Below are positions 1 to 10,633 of a DNA stretch of 64,000 nt, piece by piece. Position 1 is the stretch's first letter. The number at the start of each line of letters is the position of its first letter. Source of the DNA: Wallacemonas rigidus. Taxonomy: Eukaryota > Euglenozoa > Kinetoplastea > Trypanosomatida > Trypanosomatidae. The DNA is taken from NCBI GenBank assembly GCA_030849045.1, contig JASAOL010000610.1, forward strand, positions 62,001-126,000, written 5' to 3'. The notes beneath the pieces are model-generated. The model did no database searches, was not told where the DNA came from, and was given only the letters and a program-made list of their open reading frames with translations. The position numbers and the translations under genes were made by a program.

Positions 1-1
1 A

Positions 2-553
2 GAGCCTGTGAGTACCAACGCGTACACGACAGACGAGTGGTTCATGTCCTCGTCATTCCTACCCATGTCAGAAATGGAGAGGAAGTTCGGTGTGCGACCC
101 AACTTGGTGGCATTTGACATCAACGATGAGAAAAACGCTGGTAAGAGCGTCTTCGATGCGTTTCCCGTGGAGGGCGTGGGTAAAGTCTGCTTTCGCAGCG
201 ACGACCGTGCCCTGCTGGCCAAGTACGAGAAGCGCATCAACGAGCGTTTCGGCGATCGCGTGTCGGTCGCGTTTTCGTCGTTGAATTGCCTCGACGTCAT
301 GCGCGGGGGCGTCTCGAAGGCGTCTGCGCTCATCGAGATTGGCGCGCGGCTTGGCATCGACACCTCGTCCATGATCGCCTTCGGTGACAGCATGAACGAC
401 GCGGATATGCTCCGACGGGTCGGCAAGGGCTGCGTCATGCGTAACGCTCAGAGTCGGTTGATCCATGCGTTGCCCGAGTGCGAGCGCATTGCTCACCACG
501 ATGACGATGGCGTCGCCTGCAAACTCAGTGAGGTGTACGCGCTGGACGACTGA
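2..553 (+). CDS. HAD-superfamily (Cof-like) phosphatase, 3' part only
   Basis: The frame is open to the left edge, so only the C-terminal ~183 residues are present and the true start lies outside the window. The visible part carries the second half of a Cof/sugar-phosphatase HAD domain: a conserved lysine in GGVSKASAL (motif III) and the acidic metal-binding motif GDSMNDADML (motif IV, GDxxND). Family members dephosphorylate small phosphorylated metabolites using Mg2+ and a nucleophilic Asp; the nucleophile motif is off the edge. The substrate cannot be read from the sequence. It is the first gene of the + strand array. The family call is firm; the substrate is unknown. Confidence 0.85.
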   Translation, partial: EPVSTNAYTTDEWFMSSSFLPMSEMERKFGVRPNLVAFDINDEKNAGKSVFDAFPVEGVGKVCFRSDDRALLAKYEKRINERFGDRVSVAFSSLNCLDVMRGGVSKASALIEIGARLGIDTSSMIAFGDSMNDADMLRRVGKGCVMRNAQSRLIHALPECERIAHHDDDGVACKLSEVYALDD

Positions 554-1286
554 CACACTTGGAAAGCGAAGGAAAAGGGGAAGGAAGGAAAGGGGAAGTG
601 GAGCTGAAAAGGTGGCATGAAGTGTCACATTTCACGCCGTGTGTCTCTTCAGCCTATCCTATCCCTCTGCCTCTCTCTCTCTCTCTGTGTCCCCAGATGT
701 TTATAGACAGTATGCGCACATATTCCTGCAACTGTCGTGAGTCCCTCAAAAGTACGCGAATAAAGTGAAATCAATGCATTAGCGCTCTCATCGAGTCCAC
801 GCGGGTTAGGCATCTCGTGGTTGGGAGATACGAATCCGTAACGTGACACGTGACAAAGAATACAAATGCCCACGCGCGGTCCAGCGGTTAAGTTCTCTAC
901 CAGTCCGCCTGTTTCGGCATCTTGCCTCTGTGAGTGACACGATTTCGAGTCTTTGCTGCGTCTCACTAAATGAGCGGTGCCTCTTTTTTTTTTTTCCATC
1001 CTACTCATGCCGCCACGACTAGACGTGTCCACAGCGGCATGTGCTGTCCGTCGTGTTGACCCATCACGCCATCACGCCCCGCCTCTCTCACACACGTGCC
1101 CTTTACTTCATTACTTCACGACTCACCTCCGTCACTCAGCTTATTGTGTGCGTCGAAACACCACCCAAACAGTGAGACCAACAAAAAAAAAGGGGGAAGC
1201 ATCACTCGGCTAAACACGCCCTTTTACACACATATACACACACACATACACACACCAGTGGAACTGTTACAACATCAAAAACAGTC
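554..1286. other. Intergenic spacer (HAD to amastin 1)
   Basis: No credible gene. It holds CT-rich tracts near 662-690 and 980-1006 and a pyrimidine-rich stretch ending at AG 1138-1139. A short A-run and CA repeats lie just before the amastin start. Confidence 0.7.
1081..1139 (+). promoter_or_regulatory. Predicted spliced-leader acceptor for amastin 1
   Basis: A pyrimidine-rich stretch ends at AG 1138-1139. The resulting 5' UTR of about 147 nt has no upstream ATG. An alternative acceptor at AG 1021-1022 follows a longer T-run but would leave an upstream ATG near 1037. Confidence 0.45.
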
Positions 1287-2255
1287 ATGATGAAGAACAG
1301 CGCGAGCGGCAATCGTGAGCCGCAGCCGAACAACGATTTCAGCGAATCCAGCTATGAGTACTCGGACGAAAGCGATGGCGATCGCGCCGCAGCGAGCCCC
1401 CAGCCTGCTGCCGCCGCCGCCAACGCCAACGCGAAGAGCAACCGCGTACCAGCGCGTGACCTTGACCGGACCGCTAGCGCTACGGCTGCAGGTGGCGAAG
1501 ACCAAGGTGACGGCGACAAGCCGGAGAAGAAAGGGATTAAGAAGTGGGCACGCAGAATTCCCAACCCCGCGGCCAAGGTGCGGTCAGTAGCGGTGGCCTT
1601 GTCTGGCCCGGACTCGCAGCGCATCACGCTTTACATCTTCCTCCTCGTCGGACTTCTCCATCTCCTCTTCGTGATCCTCGCCTGCGTGCTGTCCCAACTG
1701 GATGAGCGCGGTGGTGGCTGCTACACGTACTGGGGATACAAGACGAACTGCGACAGCACCAGCTACACAACGCGGGCGTCACTTATGTCTGACTGTCCAA
1801 AGCGCCGCTCGATGCTCCAGGCTGGCGCCGCCTTCTCGATCTTGTCCATCCTGACCTCCCTCGCTGTCGTGATTGTGGGCTGGATTCTCTGCAGCCGCAT
1901 GCGCCACGTCATCCGTCAGAACCGACGCCGCGCGCGGTACAACCGTCACCTGGAGGGAGATCGGCTCACGGACACGCCCGCCGCCAATACGTCCGCGACA
2001 GGCAGCACGTCCAAACGCACCCCACAGGGCACTCAGTTCCAGCCAGGCATGTTGAAGTGGACGGCGTTGGGCATTGTCTGCACCAGTCTCTCGTGCGAGC
2101 TGATCTGTTGGGCGATCATTGCTGGTCTCTACAGTCTGCGACCTTGTGAACTTACTGGTAAGCGGGAGCTGACGTACGGCGTCGGCTTTGGTCTCGGACT
2201 CACAGCGTGGATCATTCTTCTGATCCTCACGGTGTGCTTTGTCATTCTGGTCTAA
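1287..2255 (+). CDS. Amastin with acidic N-terminal extension (copy 1)
   Basis: Amastins are trypanosomatid-specific four-pass surface glycoproteins. The signature CYTYWGYKTNC is at residues 145-155, directly after TM1 (about 112-137); TM2 is about 179-203, TM3 258-283 and TM4 297-321. The core matches the family, but the 322-aa protein is much longer than the usual ~200 aa. Its first ~110 residues are a Ser/Asp/Glu- and Ala-rich, probably cytosolic extension, with a clustered S-Y-E-Y-S-D-E-S-D acidic motif, and a polar loop of about 50 residues separates TM2 from TM3. The start is the first ATG. It is followed by a second amastin. I infer an alpha-type (proto-)amastin from position and divergence, not from a tree. 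Confidence 0.88.
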   Translation: MMKNSASGNREPQPNNDFSESSYEYSDESDGDRAAASPQPAAAAANANAKSNRVPARDLDRTASATAAGGEDQGDGDKPEKKGIKKWARRIPNPAAKVRSVAVALSGPDSQRITLYIFLLVGLLHLLFVILACVLSQLDERGGGCYTYWGYKTNCDSTSYTTRASLMSDCPKRRSMLQAGAAFSILSILTSLAVVIVGWILCSRMRHVIRQNRRRARYNRHLEGDRLTDTPAANTSATGSTSKRTPQGTQFQPGMLKWTALGIVCTSLSCELICWAIIAGLYSLRPCELTGKRELTYGVGFGLGLTAWIILLILTVCFVILV

Positions 2256-3656
2256 ATGAGTAAGACTCCTCCCCTTCCCCCCCCCCCCTCCGTCTCGCTG
2301 GTGGACGCACACGCACACCTTGGTTGTGTGCTGTATTTTCAAACCTGTATATGTTAGGCTGTGTGCGCGACATGGTTCACTCCTCGCGATCCTTTATGTC
2401 TTTATTGCGTGATCCTTCAATTCCGTCTTTTTTTTTTTCTTGTTTGTTTCTTGGTGTTCTTCTTCCCGGTCTGATCCGCCCTTCGTCATTCCAATGTCTC
2501 AATGACCACTGTTTCCTTCTCTCTCCACTTCCCCTCCCGATTGCTGTCTGCTCAGCGCGCGGTGGACCCGCCTTGACACGCGGCAACGTAAAAGGACAGG
2601 AAGTGACCTTAGAGGGTCACAGTGCGAGGGGATGAATGCACGCCAAGTGCACCATAGAGCGACGTCAAGGTCTTGTATTAGTTGTTGTTTTTCTGTTTGT
2701 TGTTCTCTCGTTTTCCCCCGCATCGATGCGTTGTGGTAGCTTCTGTCTTTTGACATGGACGCCGCATGTGCACACCGCACACAGACACACCAACGCGAAG
2801 AGAGAGAGAGACGTGAGCCTTAGTGTTCTTGGGGTTTTTTTTCTTACGTCTCCTCGTTTCCACATTGTTGACCTCTGTCCTTCCGACGCCTGTACCACTG
2901 ACTCCGATATTTAAGTCAAGTATCGCACAACGGCACCTCGACAACAAAAAGCGCACGTAAGTGGATCATCTCCTTTGTGCGTCTGCCGAGCCTCTCGCTC
3001 TCTTCGGTATCCACGCCGGTTTTGGCGAAGCGTAGACGCCCGTTGCGAGTACCCTCCGCATTGCGACACTGTGTGTCCGACAGTCACCATTTTCAGTGAG
3101 CGAATGGGTACAAGCGGTGTGGGGGGCGTCACGGCTAGTGTGGAGGTGCACCTCTCGTAGGGAAAGACACATCTGCGGCATCGCGTGGAAGAGTGATATG
3201 AGAGTCTGCACAAGTAGATCCTCTCCGCGGTGGCTCGCACTGTGCTCGCCTGTGATCATTCCTCACGTATGCTGCCAACGCACACCCTCTCACGCTGACC
3301 CTTCTCCTCCACCTCTCTTCTCTCTTCTACATTGTGGCACTGCGCTTTATACGTGCAGAGAATCGCCGAGAAGCTTCTGCGTTTGTTATTAAACAGGGTC
3401 ACGCTTCTCACTACCCCTCGTTCTCTCTGTCCGCAACACTACCCACCGCCGGAGCGACATATCATAGAGGACGTTGTCGTGCTGTCTACGCAAAAGAAAA
3501 GACACGTACCCAACAACAACAACAAGAAGAGGAGCATAGTGCCTTCGTGGATACCGCTCTGTGGTTTCTCTACGTTCTGTGCTTTTCTTTTATCCCCCCT
3601 TCTCTCTTGATCTCTTTTTACCGATTGTACTACTACCCCACGCGTCCTTTTTCATC
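2256..3656. other. Intergenic spacer between the two amastins
   Basis: 1.4 kb with no supported gene. It contains a poly-C run at about 2278-2291, T-rich tracts (2428-2452, 2835-2845), a GA repeat near 2801 and CT-rich segments at 3298-3330 and 3404-3440. Any splice acceptor for amastin 2 should follow one of the latter, for example the AG near 3449. Confidence 0.65.
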
Positions 3657-4970
3657 ATGGCACACCACCAGAAATTGGGCAAGAAGATGTTCGATGACGT
3701 GTCGGACAGCGACTATACCTCCGTGTCCGATCACGCCGCCACACCGGCCGCGGCCGCACCGGAGTCGACGCAGAATCCACAGACAACCGTTCGTCACGTG
3801 GACCCTGCAGTCGACACTGTGAAGACCACCAAGAAGACCGACAACGAAAAACCAGCTTTCGACTCCGCGTCGAAGAAGCCTGTGGCTGCGACGGCGACGG
3901 GCAGCCCCGCTGATGGCCTCCCGCAGGCGGCGCGATACCCGTCGGAAGAGCGTGCGCCGCTTGTCAAGCACATCGATGCTGCCACTCCGCAGAGTAAAAC
4001 GAAGCGCGCGGCTACACCAGCCACCACATCCAAGCCCGTCGCTCACCGTCAGCGTGAAGAGGGCGACGCCAGCCTAAACGCGCAGGAGATGGACCCGCGC
4101 AGCGTCGCGATTCAACTCAAGGATGGCGCACACATGGCCGACAACAGCCTCGTGAAGCGCCGTGCAGGCAGTGCCACCTTTCTCCCAGCCTCGGCGACGT
4201 CGCGCCAGTCAGCGAGTGCCCGACGTGCGCGCGCGGCGCACGACGACGGCGCGAGTGACCTCTGTAGCTCCAGCTCGGATGAGGAGTTTGATATTGGCGA
4301 CTACATCTTTCCTCGTCTCGACCCGGAGCTTATCAACCACGACCGTCACACGGCCAAGGCAAGCAAGAACGCGGTGAAGCCACCGAACTGTGTGGAGTTC
4401 CTCGTCTCTACGCTTCTTGCCATTGACATCCGTGTGTCCGTCTACTTCCTCGCGCTGTTCCTATGCCTCGTGTTGACCATCGTGTCCATCCCCACCTCTC
4501 AGCTGGATGGCGCGAGCAAGGCGTGCTACACGTATTACGGATACAAGAGTAACTGTGACGCCGCCACCTACGATGTGCCCGTGTCGCTGATGGCGTGCAA
4601 AGCCACGGCCACACGCCTTCAGGCAGGCGCCGCCTTTAGCATCATCGCACTTGTCGCGTACTTGGTCAACTTTGTCATTTGTTTCATTGTTGTGTTTTGT
4701 CTACGCAACTCGCCGCACACCGTGAGCCTCAAATCGCGCATGGTGCTCGGCGCCGTGGGTGCGGTGAACGTTGTCGTCCACCTCATTCCATGGGCGTGCA
4801 TTGCGGGCATCTACTCATCCCGCTACTGCGAGGCGCCAGGTCCGCGTACCACTGCGTACGGCGTCGGCTTCGGTCTCAGTCTCACTGCCTGGATCCTGAA
4901 TGTGCTCAGCGTGATCATGGTGTTCGCCCTCCCCACGTCTGTGTCCAAGTACGTGCGCAACAGCTGCTGA
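3657..4970 (+). CDS. Amastin with very long N-terminal extension (copy 2)
   Basis: A second amastin, 437 aa from the first in-frame ATG; the frame is open further upstream only from a GTG. The signature CYTYYGYKSNC is at residues 290-300, with TM1 at about 258-281, TM2 323-349, TM3 363-387 and TM4 401-426. TM4 shares YGVGFGL and LTAWI with copy 1, so the two are tandem paralogues. The N-terminal ~255 residues are low-complexity and charged, with phosphosite-like clusters (DVSDSDYTSVSD near the start; SSSSDEEFDIGDYIF just before TM1). This extension is longer than the whole of a typical amastin. It probably faces the cytosol, given that amastin N-termini are generally considered cytosolic; its function is unknown. 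Confidence 0.87.
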   Translation: MAHHQKLGKKMFDDVSDSDYTSVSDHAATPAAAAPESTQNPQTTVRHVDPAVDTVKTTKKTDNEKPAFDSASKKPVAATATGSPADGLPQAARYPSEERAPLVKHIDAATPQSKTKRAATPATTSKPVAHRQREEGDASLNAQEMDPRSVAIQLKDGAHMADNSLVKRRAGSATFLPASATSRQSASARRARAAHDDGASDLCSSSSDEEFDIGDYIFPRLDPELINHDRHTAKASKNAVKPPNCVEFLVSTLLAIDIRVSVYFLALFLCLVLTIVSIPTSQLDGASKACYTYYGYKSNCDAATYDVPVSLMACKATATRLQAGAAFSIIALVAYLVNFVICFIVVFCLRNSPHTVSLKSRMVLGAVGAVNVVVHLIPWACIAGIYSSRYCEAPGPRTTAYGVGFGLSLTAWILNVLSVIMVFALPTSVSKYVRNSC

Positions 4971-6054
4971 GTGACACGACAAAAGGGAAAAAAAAAAGCA
5001 AGAAGGAAAGCGAAGCAGAGGAGTGATTAGCTTCTTCTCGTGGGATGCTTGACCCCACGCTGCTCTACTTGGTCCTCTTCCTTTTCAATGTATCAGTTTT
5101 TGTTTTCGTTCTCCGTTTCCTCTTCGACAATCGTCGGATGAACGAGCAGTGTACCTCGTGCATGTTTTTTTTTTTTTTTTGTGATCTATACTGTCCCCTG
5201 ACGCGCCTCTCTTGTTTTTTTTTCTTTTCACAATTTCCTTTTTTCTTGCGTGTGACGTCTTCGCTTTGTGTTGTTGTTTTCGTTGTTGTTTTGGAGTTTC
5301 CTGTGCTAGTTGAGGCTCTCGTCGTTTGAGCCGCTTTCAACGCCTCTCGAACGGGTCTCCCGTGCGCCAGACGGGCGTTTCTCGATGCAGACACAATGTC
5401 CAGCGGCCAATACCCGTCGACAATTGGCAGGAAGACACATCACCGCGGCATTTCGTGTGGGGCGTACACGATCCCATACGCACGCACGCGTGGCGCCCAG
5501 CATCCGTGGATGCTTGTGGTGCGGCTGGAATCATTCACCCTTCAATGGTGTACAACGCGACGGTTACTGCGCTGTGTGTGTGTGTGTGAGTGTGGGCGAC
5601 ACAACAGTACACGCCAGGTGCGTTTGGTTTCTGTCCGCGTCATGAACGTGCGATCCGTGTCAGCGGTACAGTCACGTTTCGCACTACCCCCCCCCCCCCT
5701 TTCCCTGTTCGAGGCACTGCGTCTCCGTCGCGCCCGCATCCCAGAGTGTTCTTTTGGTCAGCCCCGAACAATCCCGCACGGTGGCTCCACCGCACGCGCC
5801 TCATACGCACCCTTTCCTACTCCCTCGTCTTCCTCCCCCTCTCACGTGCGGTGCGACGCATGTACGTTTTGCCTGACGCCATGCGGTAAGCCTCCCCACT
5901 GCAGCCTCGTCTAATTATCACGTCTTCTCTTTATCCCTCGTTGTTGCTTTTAGTCTCTTTCCCACAGAGACGCAGACGTCGACAACCACAAACAGCTTGA
6001 GTCCTTTTTACGCCCTTCTCTCTCTCCCCCCGCCCCATTTCATCACCCGTAGAC
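4971..6054. other. Intergenic spacer (amastin 2 to CCCH protein)
   Basis: It contains T-runs at about 5165-5180 and 5214-5225, a GT repeat near 5574-5588 and a poly-C run at about 5690-5699. A CT-rich tract with AGs at 5952-5953 and 5966-5967 probably serves the next gene. An ATG-initiated 172-codon frame (5396-5914) is low complexity and not credited. Confidence 0.65.
5921..5967 (+). promoter_or_regulatory. Predicted spliced-leader acceptor for the CCCH gene
   Basis: A CT-rich tract ends with AG at 5952-5953 and again at 5966-5967, giving a 5' UTR of roughly 90-100 nt without an upstream ATG. A further CT tract ending at AG 6051-6052 would leave only 2 nt and is less likely. Confidence 0.5.
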
Positions 6055-7026
6055 ATGACTCACGGTGCATCACCACTCCGTCACCACGCCAACAAAAAGA
6101 CGCCTGGTGAATGGACGGGCAACAACACGAACAAGACCAGCGGAGGCGGTCGACGCACTTCGATACCGCAGCACGCATCGCCGAAGAAGACGGCTACCTC
6201 GTCCGACGCCCCGACTCGCCCCTACGCGCACTACCCATACGGCCCTGACAATGGTCTTTTCGCGGATGTGGAGACCGTGCAGAGCATTTCCCTTTCCGCG
6301 CAGCGCAACAAGGTCAGCGGTGCTGGTCACCACTCGGTCGACAAGGACGGCCGCCGAGGCAGCGGCACCACACGCCCCACCGCGATCAACCACCCTGCCG
6401 CGACCGCGCCGGTGTACGTGGACGCGTCTGGTGCGCGGATGAACGTGTGTCGCCACTACCTGGAAGGCACATGCAACCGCGGCAGTGCGTGCCGCTTCTA
6501 CCATCCCGGTGGTCACCATCGCGTGGTGACCGCACCCCGCACGCCGACCCAGCGTCCGCTCACCCCGCTGGCCGATCTCCTGGCGCAGGAGCGAAGCGAT
6601 CTTGCCCTCTCCTCCAGCTACGCCTCCCCGGCGACGTTGCCCACAAGTACCTTCGCAGACGCACAGCGTGCAACACCGCCGAACAGCGACTCCGGTAACA
6701 CCTCCTTCATTTTAAACCCAACTCTCGGCGATGGGAGAGTGGCCGCGCCGATCCTCTCGCCACCGTCGAGACCGGCGTCCTATGGTGCCACCGCCGGGCC
6801 GACAGGCGTACTGCCGCTCACCCTGCCCAAAGGCGCGTACTCGCCCAACGCCAGCGTGGACCATGGTGATATTGTGGTGTCCTCGCCGCTTGTCGCCGCC
6901 AGCTGCGGCAGTCCGGGCAGCAGCGTAAGCAAGCTGCCCTCCGGCTCTCCGCAGATCACCTTCGCGCGAGCCCCCCTGTCTCCACCGTCCAAGCAGCACC
7001 ACAACCCTTACACGTACGTCATGTAG
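6055..7026 (+). CDS. CCCH-type zinc finger protein, probable RNA-binding regulator
   Basis: 323 aa with one CCCH finger of spacing C-x7-C-x5-C-x3-H (C132, C140, C146, H150; motif CRHYLEGTCNRGSACRFYH). The finger is flanked by low-complexity Ser/Thr/Pro/Gly-rich sequence. In trypanosomatids small single-finger proteins of this type (ZFP and ZC3H families) bind mRNA and control stability, translation and differentiation, since transcription itself is little regulated. The rest has no recognisable domain; several S/T-P sites in the C-terminal half (for example LSPPS, APLSPPS) suggest phosphorylation. It is followed by an exceptionally long 3.6 kb spacer. The target and the exact orthologue cannot be assigned by eye. 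Confidence 0.82.
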   Translation: MTHGASPLRHHANKKTPGEWTGNNTNKTSGGGRRTSIPQHASPKKTATSSDAPTRPYAHYPYGPDNGLFADVETVQSISLSAQRNKVSGAGHHSVDKDGRRGSGTTRPTAINHPAATAPVYVDASGARMNVCRHYLEGTCNRGSACRFYHPGGHHRVVTAPRTPTQRPLTPLADLLAQERSDLALSSSYASPATLPTSTFADAQRATPPNSDSGNTSFILNPTLGDGRVAAPILSPPSRPASYGATAGPTGVLPLTLPKGAYSPNASVDHGDIVVSSPLVAASCGSPGSSVSKLPSGSPQITFARAPLSPPSKQHHNPYTYVM

Positions 7027-9638
7027 AGCGGTACGGACGATAATGTGCACAAGCAAGGCAGACAGACGCACGCTCGCACACTGTGAGGCTCCTACTGACC
7101 TGTGACGATCGCGATGGTTGTGTCTGTGTGTTTGTGACTACGGGCTAAGTGTTCCTCCCGACGAGACGGCCACACGATCTCTCTCGTTCGCTGTCCGTTC
7201 TACGCTTTTCCTTGTTTCACTATTTTCGTTTTTTTTTCTCATTTTTTTTTTCCTTTCTTGCTGTTGCTGTTCTTTGTCTCCTAAATGTCTGTTTCTCTGG
7301 CCGTCAGCCATCGTGCAGACGCCATGCGAAGAGATGTTGTATTTTTGAACGTCCTCTCTCTCTCTCTCTGTCTCTTCCCCCTCTTCTCGCATGTTTTCTT
7401 TTTTTTTTTTCTTCTTGTTGGTCCGGTGTGTATGTGTCGTCAGCACGGCTGAGTATTTTACTCCTTTTTGTGTGTTTTTTTTTCTGTTCCTCTCCCTCTT
7501 GTTGTGAATGCTTTGTTTGCCTTTATTGTACTCTTCTCCTCTTCTCTTTTTCCTAAGCTGATTGTTGATAGTCTTAGTCGTTGGTTTTTCTTTCCTATCC
7601 CAGCCGCACCGTGTGTGCATATCTACAGCTCTGCTGTGTCACGTGAAGACGCACACCTCCGCTGCGCGCCGACATCCACACTTTGCTTTTCCGTTCTCGT
7701 GCGTCATTTTTGTCTCTCTCTCCGCTGGTACGTCTGTTTCCAGTTTTTGTCGACGCATGCGGACTGCGACTGTAGGTAAGCGGTTCCGGTCCGACCGTCG
7801 TACGCGTGGGCACTGTCGGAGTCCAACAAGACACGAAGGGAATGCTTCTGCAGAAGAGGAGAGCACACAGTCACTCTACTGCGCTTCGTTCGCACTGTTG
7901 CATCGACAACTTCAAAAAAAAAAAAAGCGTGAAGAACAAGCACACATGAAGCGCGGCAAACTCTTGTGCTGGTCTGATCCGCTCTTGTCTTCAACGCGTG
8001 GATACTAATTCGCGATGTCCGTAACAGCATGTGAAAAACGCGTGGATCGCACGAATGAGATGCACACTGCTCTCACGATGGGCGCTTTGCTTTGTTTTCA
8101 TTTTTTTTTTCTTTTTCGGTTCTTCTTCTTTTTGATTTTCCGTTTTTTCTTTTACTTCGGTGTTGCATCTTTTATTCTTTTCTGTCCTCTTTCTTCAGCA
8201 TGATCAGCGACGGCAGGGCTCGACCAAAGCAGCCACTTTTGTTTATGCTGCTCAATTGGATTCCGTGTCCTGCCTATCTTTTCTTTTTCTTTTGCATTTC
8301 TTTCGCTCGTTTCTTTAGGTCAGCCTCCCAACTTTTTTTTTCCCAGGTAGCACACAATGTACTCACTGCGGAGCTGGTTTTGTCTGCAGGGCGTGTCATG
8401 GTCTGTGCGTGCTCGAGGCGTGCGTGTATCTTCTTGATTTCCTGCCAGCGGGGTTCCATGCCCTTTCCTGAGCCCACGATCGGCTGTTGAGAAAGTTTTT
8501 TGATCGTACTTTTTTTTTTTTTTTCGTTGGTGTTTCCTTCCTCTCTCTCTCTCTCCTTTGTTAGTCCTGCGTTGTTATTGCTGTCCTCTTTTTGTTTAAA
8601 AAAAAAAAAACTATTCTCCTACTTGCGAACGATCTGACTGTAGGTCTCGCCGCTTCTGGTGTTGCCACTGCTATCACGTTTTCTTATCCCAACTGGTATG
8701 TGATGTGGTCTTTCTGTTGTACACGCTTAGTCTGAAGTGAATCAGCTGAGAACACGCATGGATGGTCTCTCACTCTTTCTTCGTGGCGTCTCCTTTCAAC
8801 TCGAATGATCATTGCCACGCTCATCCACGCGCACCGCGTGCGAGGCCCCCTCTTCTTATCGATGATGTGCGCGTGTTTCTTTGGCGAGAGTCACCTTTTT
8901 TTTTTTTCGTTTTTCTGCGTGCCCGCAGCCGATTCGTTTGAACCTCAGGCTCACGTTGAAGCCGATATGTTCTCTCTCTCCCTCTCCCTCTCTTCTTCCA
9001 TTCTTTCTTTTTCTTCGCTTTTCTTTTTTTTTTTTTTGTCTTTTCTTTCCCTTTCTTCTTCTTTCGGATTTTTTTTTTCAGTTTCGCCGATCCCGTGGAA
9101 CTTAAATTTGTCTCCGCATAAGTGTGTGGGACGGGTGCACGCGACCACAGCTTTACCACTTTTCAATTAATTTCCCTATTTTGATATTCCCTTGTTTTGA
9201 TCCTTTTCCTTTTGTCAACTCCGAACAAAAGATTCGTCCTAAAACAAATGAGGTCAGCCTGTGGCGAAGGGATCGCAAAAAGCAAGCGCCTGCCTTTCGC
9301 TGAGCTCGCGGCGGTGCAGCTCGGTGGATGAACGTGTGCATGTCTTCGTGCATTCCAACATCTGCTTGTCCTTTTTCGAACACCCTGTAATCTCTTTTTG
9401 TTGTTGTTGTTTTGTTTTGTTTTCTTACCAGCTCCTGGTAGTAAGACGTGAGCCTTGAAGAGGGCGTTTTTTGTGGAAAAAAAAAGAAAGAACGCCGTAC
9501 ACGATGAGCAAAGGCCACCAGTGTATCGAAGGGGACGTGGCTGAGACACACGCACACATGTACCACGTTGCACGGGTACGCGTTCGCGTCTTCGCACACC
9601 TGCGTCTCAAATCCTCTTCTTTTTCGTTCTCTTTTGGT

Positions 9639-9660
9639 TATATATATATATATATATATA
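9639..9660. repeat. (TA)n microsatellite
   Basis: Eleven uninterrupted TA units in the spacer, followed by a partly TA-like stretch to about 9667. Confidence 0.9.
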
Positions 9661-10537
9661 CATATATGTTTCCTTTTTTGTTCTGCTTCTTCACGAGTTT
9701 CGGGGTCGGCCGCTCTCACCCGTGCTCGACATGATTGGTTTTTTCACAGCGACCTCTTCTTCCGCGTCCTCCCGTGCAATGATATGCACCTTAATTACAA
9801 AGGACACAGTCGCTGACACTCGACAAAAAATGTCACAAAAGATGAGTCTTTCATAAAATACAAAATACCAACACACGTGTGTATGCTTCTGTTGTGCACG
9901 CTGTTTTTTTTTTTTTTTCAATCCTTTTTCTTCTCTTCTTCTCCTTCCGGTTCGTACTTAAATCGGCAGCTCACTCGACCATGGCGACGGGTATGTCCTA
10001 TGGCGCCCAACCAACAAGAGGAAAAAAAATCACGTCTGTGTGTGAGCGGAAGGTCTCCACTCCGGTGCGCACCCTTCGTATTCCCCTCCGCTCGCCACCT
10101 TTTTGTTTGCTTCCACCCACACTCCCGGTTCCCTCGTTGACGCGCGCGCGTTGTTGCCCTCCGTTCCCCCTCCCCTTCTTTGTACGTATTGGAGGTGCTC
10201 GACGCACCTGTAGGCGGGGTAGATGGAACCGGTGAAGGAATGAAGTCGAGAACGACCTCTGACAGTCAGTAAACATCCGTGTGCCTCCATATGTGCGCAG
10301 GACGCACTGTCAGGACGGATAAGCCCCAAGTGTGGTGGCAATTCACGTCGTCTATATCCACAGAGTTCACGCCGCTCCCATTTCCGCTTTTGCCCCCTGG
10401 TTGATCTTTCATTCACGGCTCTCTCTCTCTCTCTCTCGCCCTGTCGAAACCCTCGAAGCGAACTCGCGTAGAGATTGCTGGTTGCTATTGTTGATAGTCT
10501 TTGTGTGGTGTCTGTCCGTGTGCGTCGTGTCTCTGAG

Positions 10538-10562
10538 CTTTTCTTTTTGTTTTGTTTTGTAG
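10538..10562 (+). promoter_or_regulatory. Predicted spliced-leader acceptor for polymerase kappa copy 1
   Basis: A T-rich pyrimidine tract ends at AG 10561-10562, giving a 73-nt 5' UTR to the ATG at 10636. An alternative is AG 10457-10458 after the CT repeat at about 10422-10440. Confidence 0.6.
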
Positions 10563-10618
10563 CTCGCTCCCTCGCTTTCGTCGCGTGTCGCTCTCCTTTC
10601 ACTCCGCGCCGAGCTCAC

Positions 10619-10633
10619 ATGTGCACACGGTGA
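10619..10633 (+). other. Five-codon upstream ORF before polymerase kappa copy 1
   Basis: An ATG at 10619 encodes M-C-T-R-stop and ends 2 nt before the main ATG at 10636. With the predicted acceptor at 10561-10562 it lies within the mRNA leader and could limit initiation by making ribosomes reinitiate. Whether it is in the mature mRNA depends on the acceptor actually used. Confidence 0.4.

Noticed and set aside
780-960. Possible tRNA-like segment (GGTCCAGCGGTTAAG resembles a D-arm)
   Set aside because: No matching acceptor stem, anticodon arm or TTC-type arm could be drawn on either strand.
5396-5914. ATG-initiated 172-codon frame between amastin 2 and the CCCH gene
   Set aside because: The translation is low complexity (Cys/Val runs from a GT repeat, Pro from a poly-C), contains the splice-type tracts expected in a spacer, and matches nothing.
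9153-9719. 188-codon minus-strand frame in the 3.6 kb spacer
   Set aside because: It lacks an ATG start, includes Ile-Tyr from the TA repeat, and opposes the direction of every gene here.
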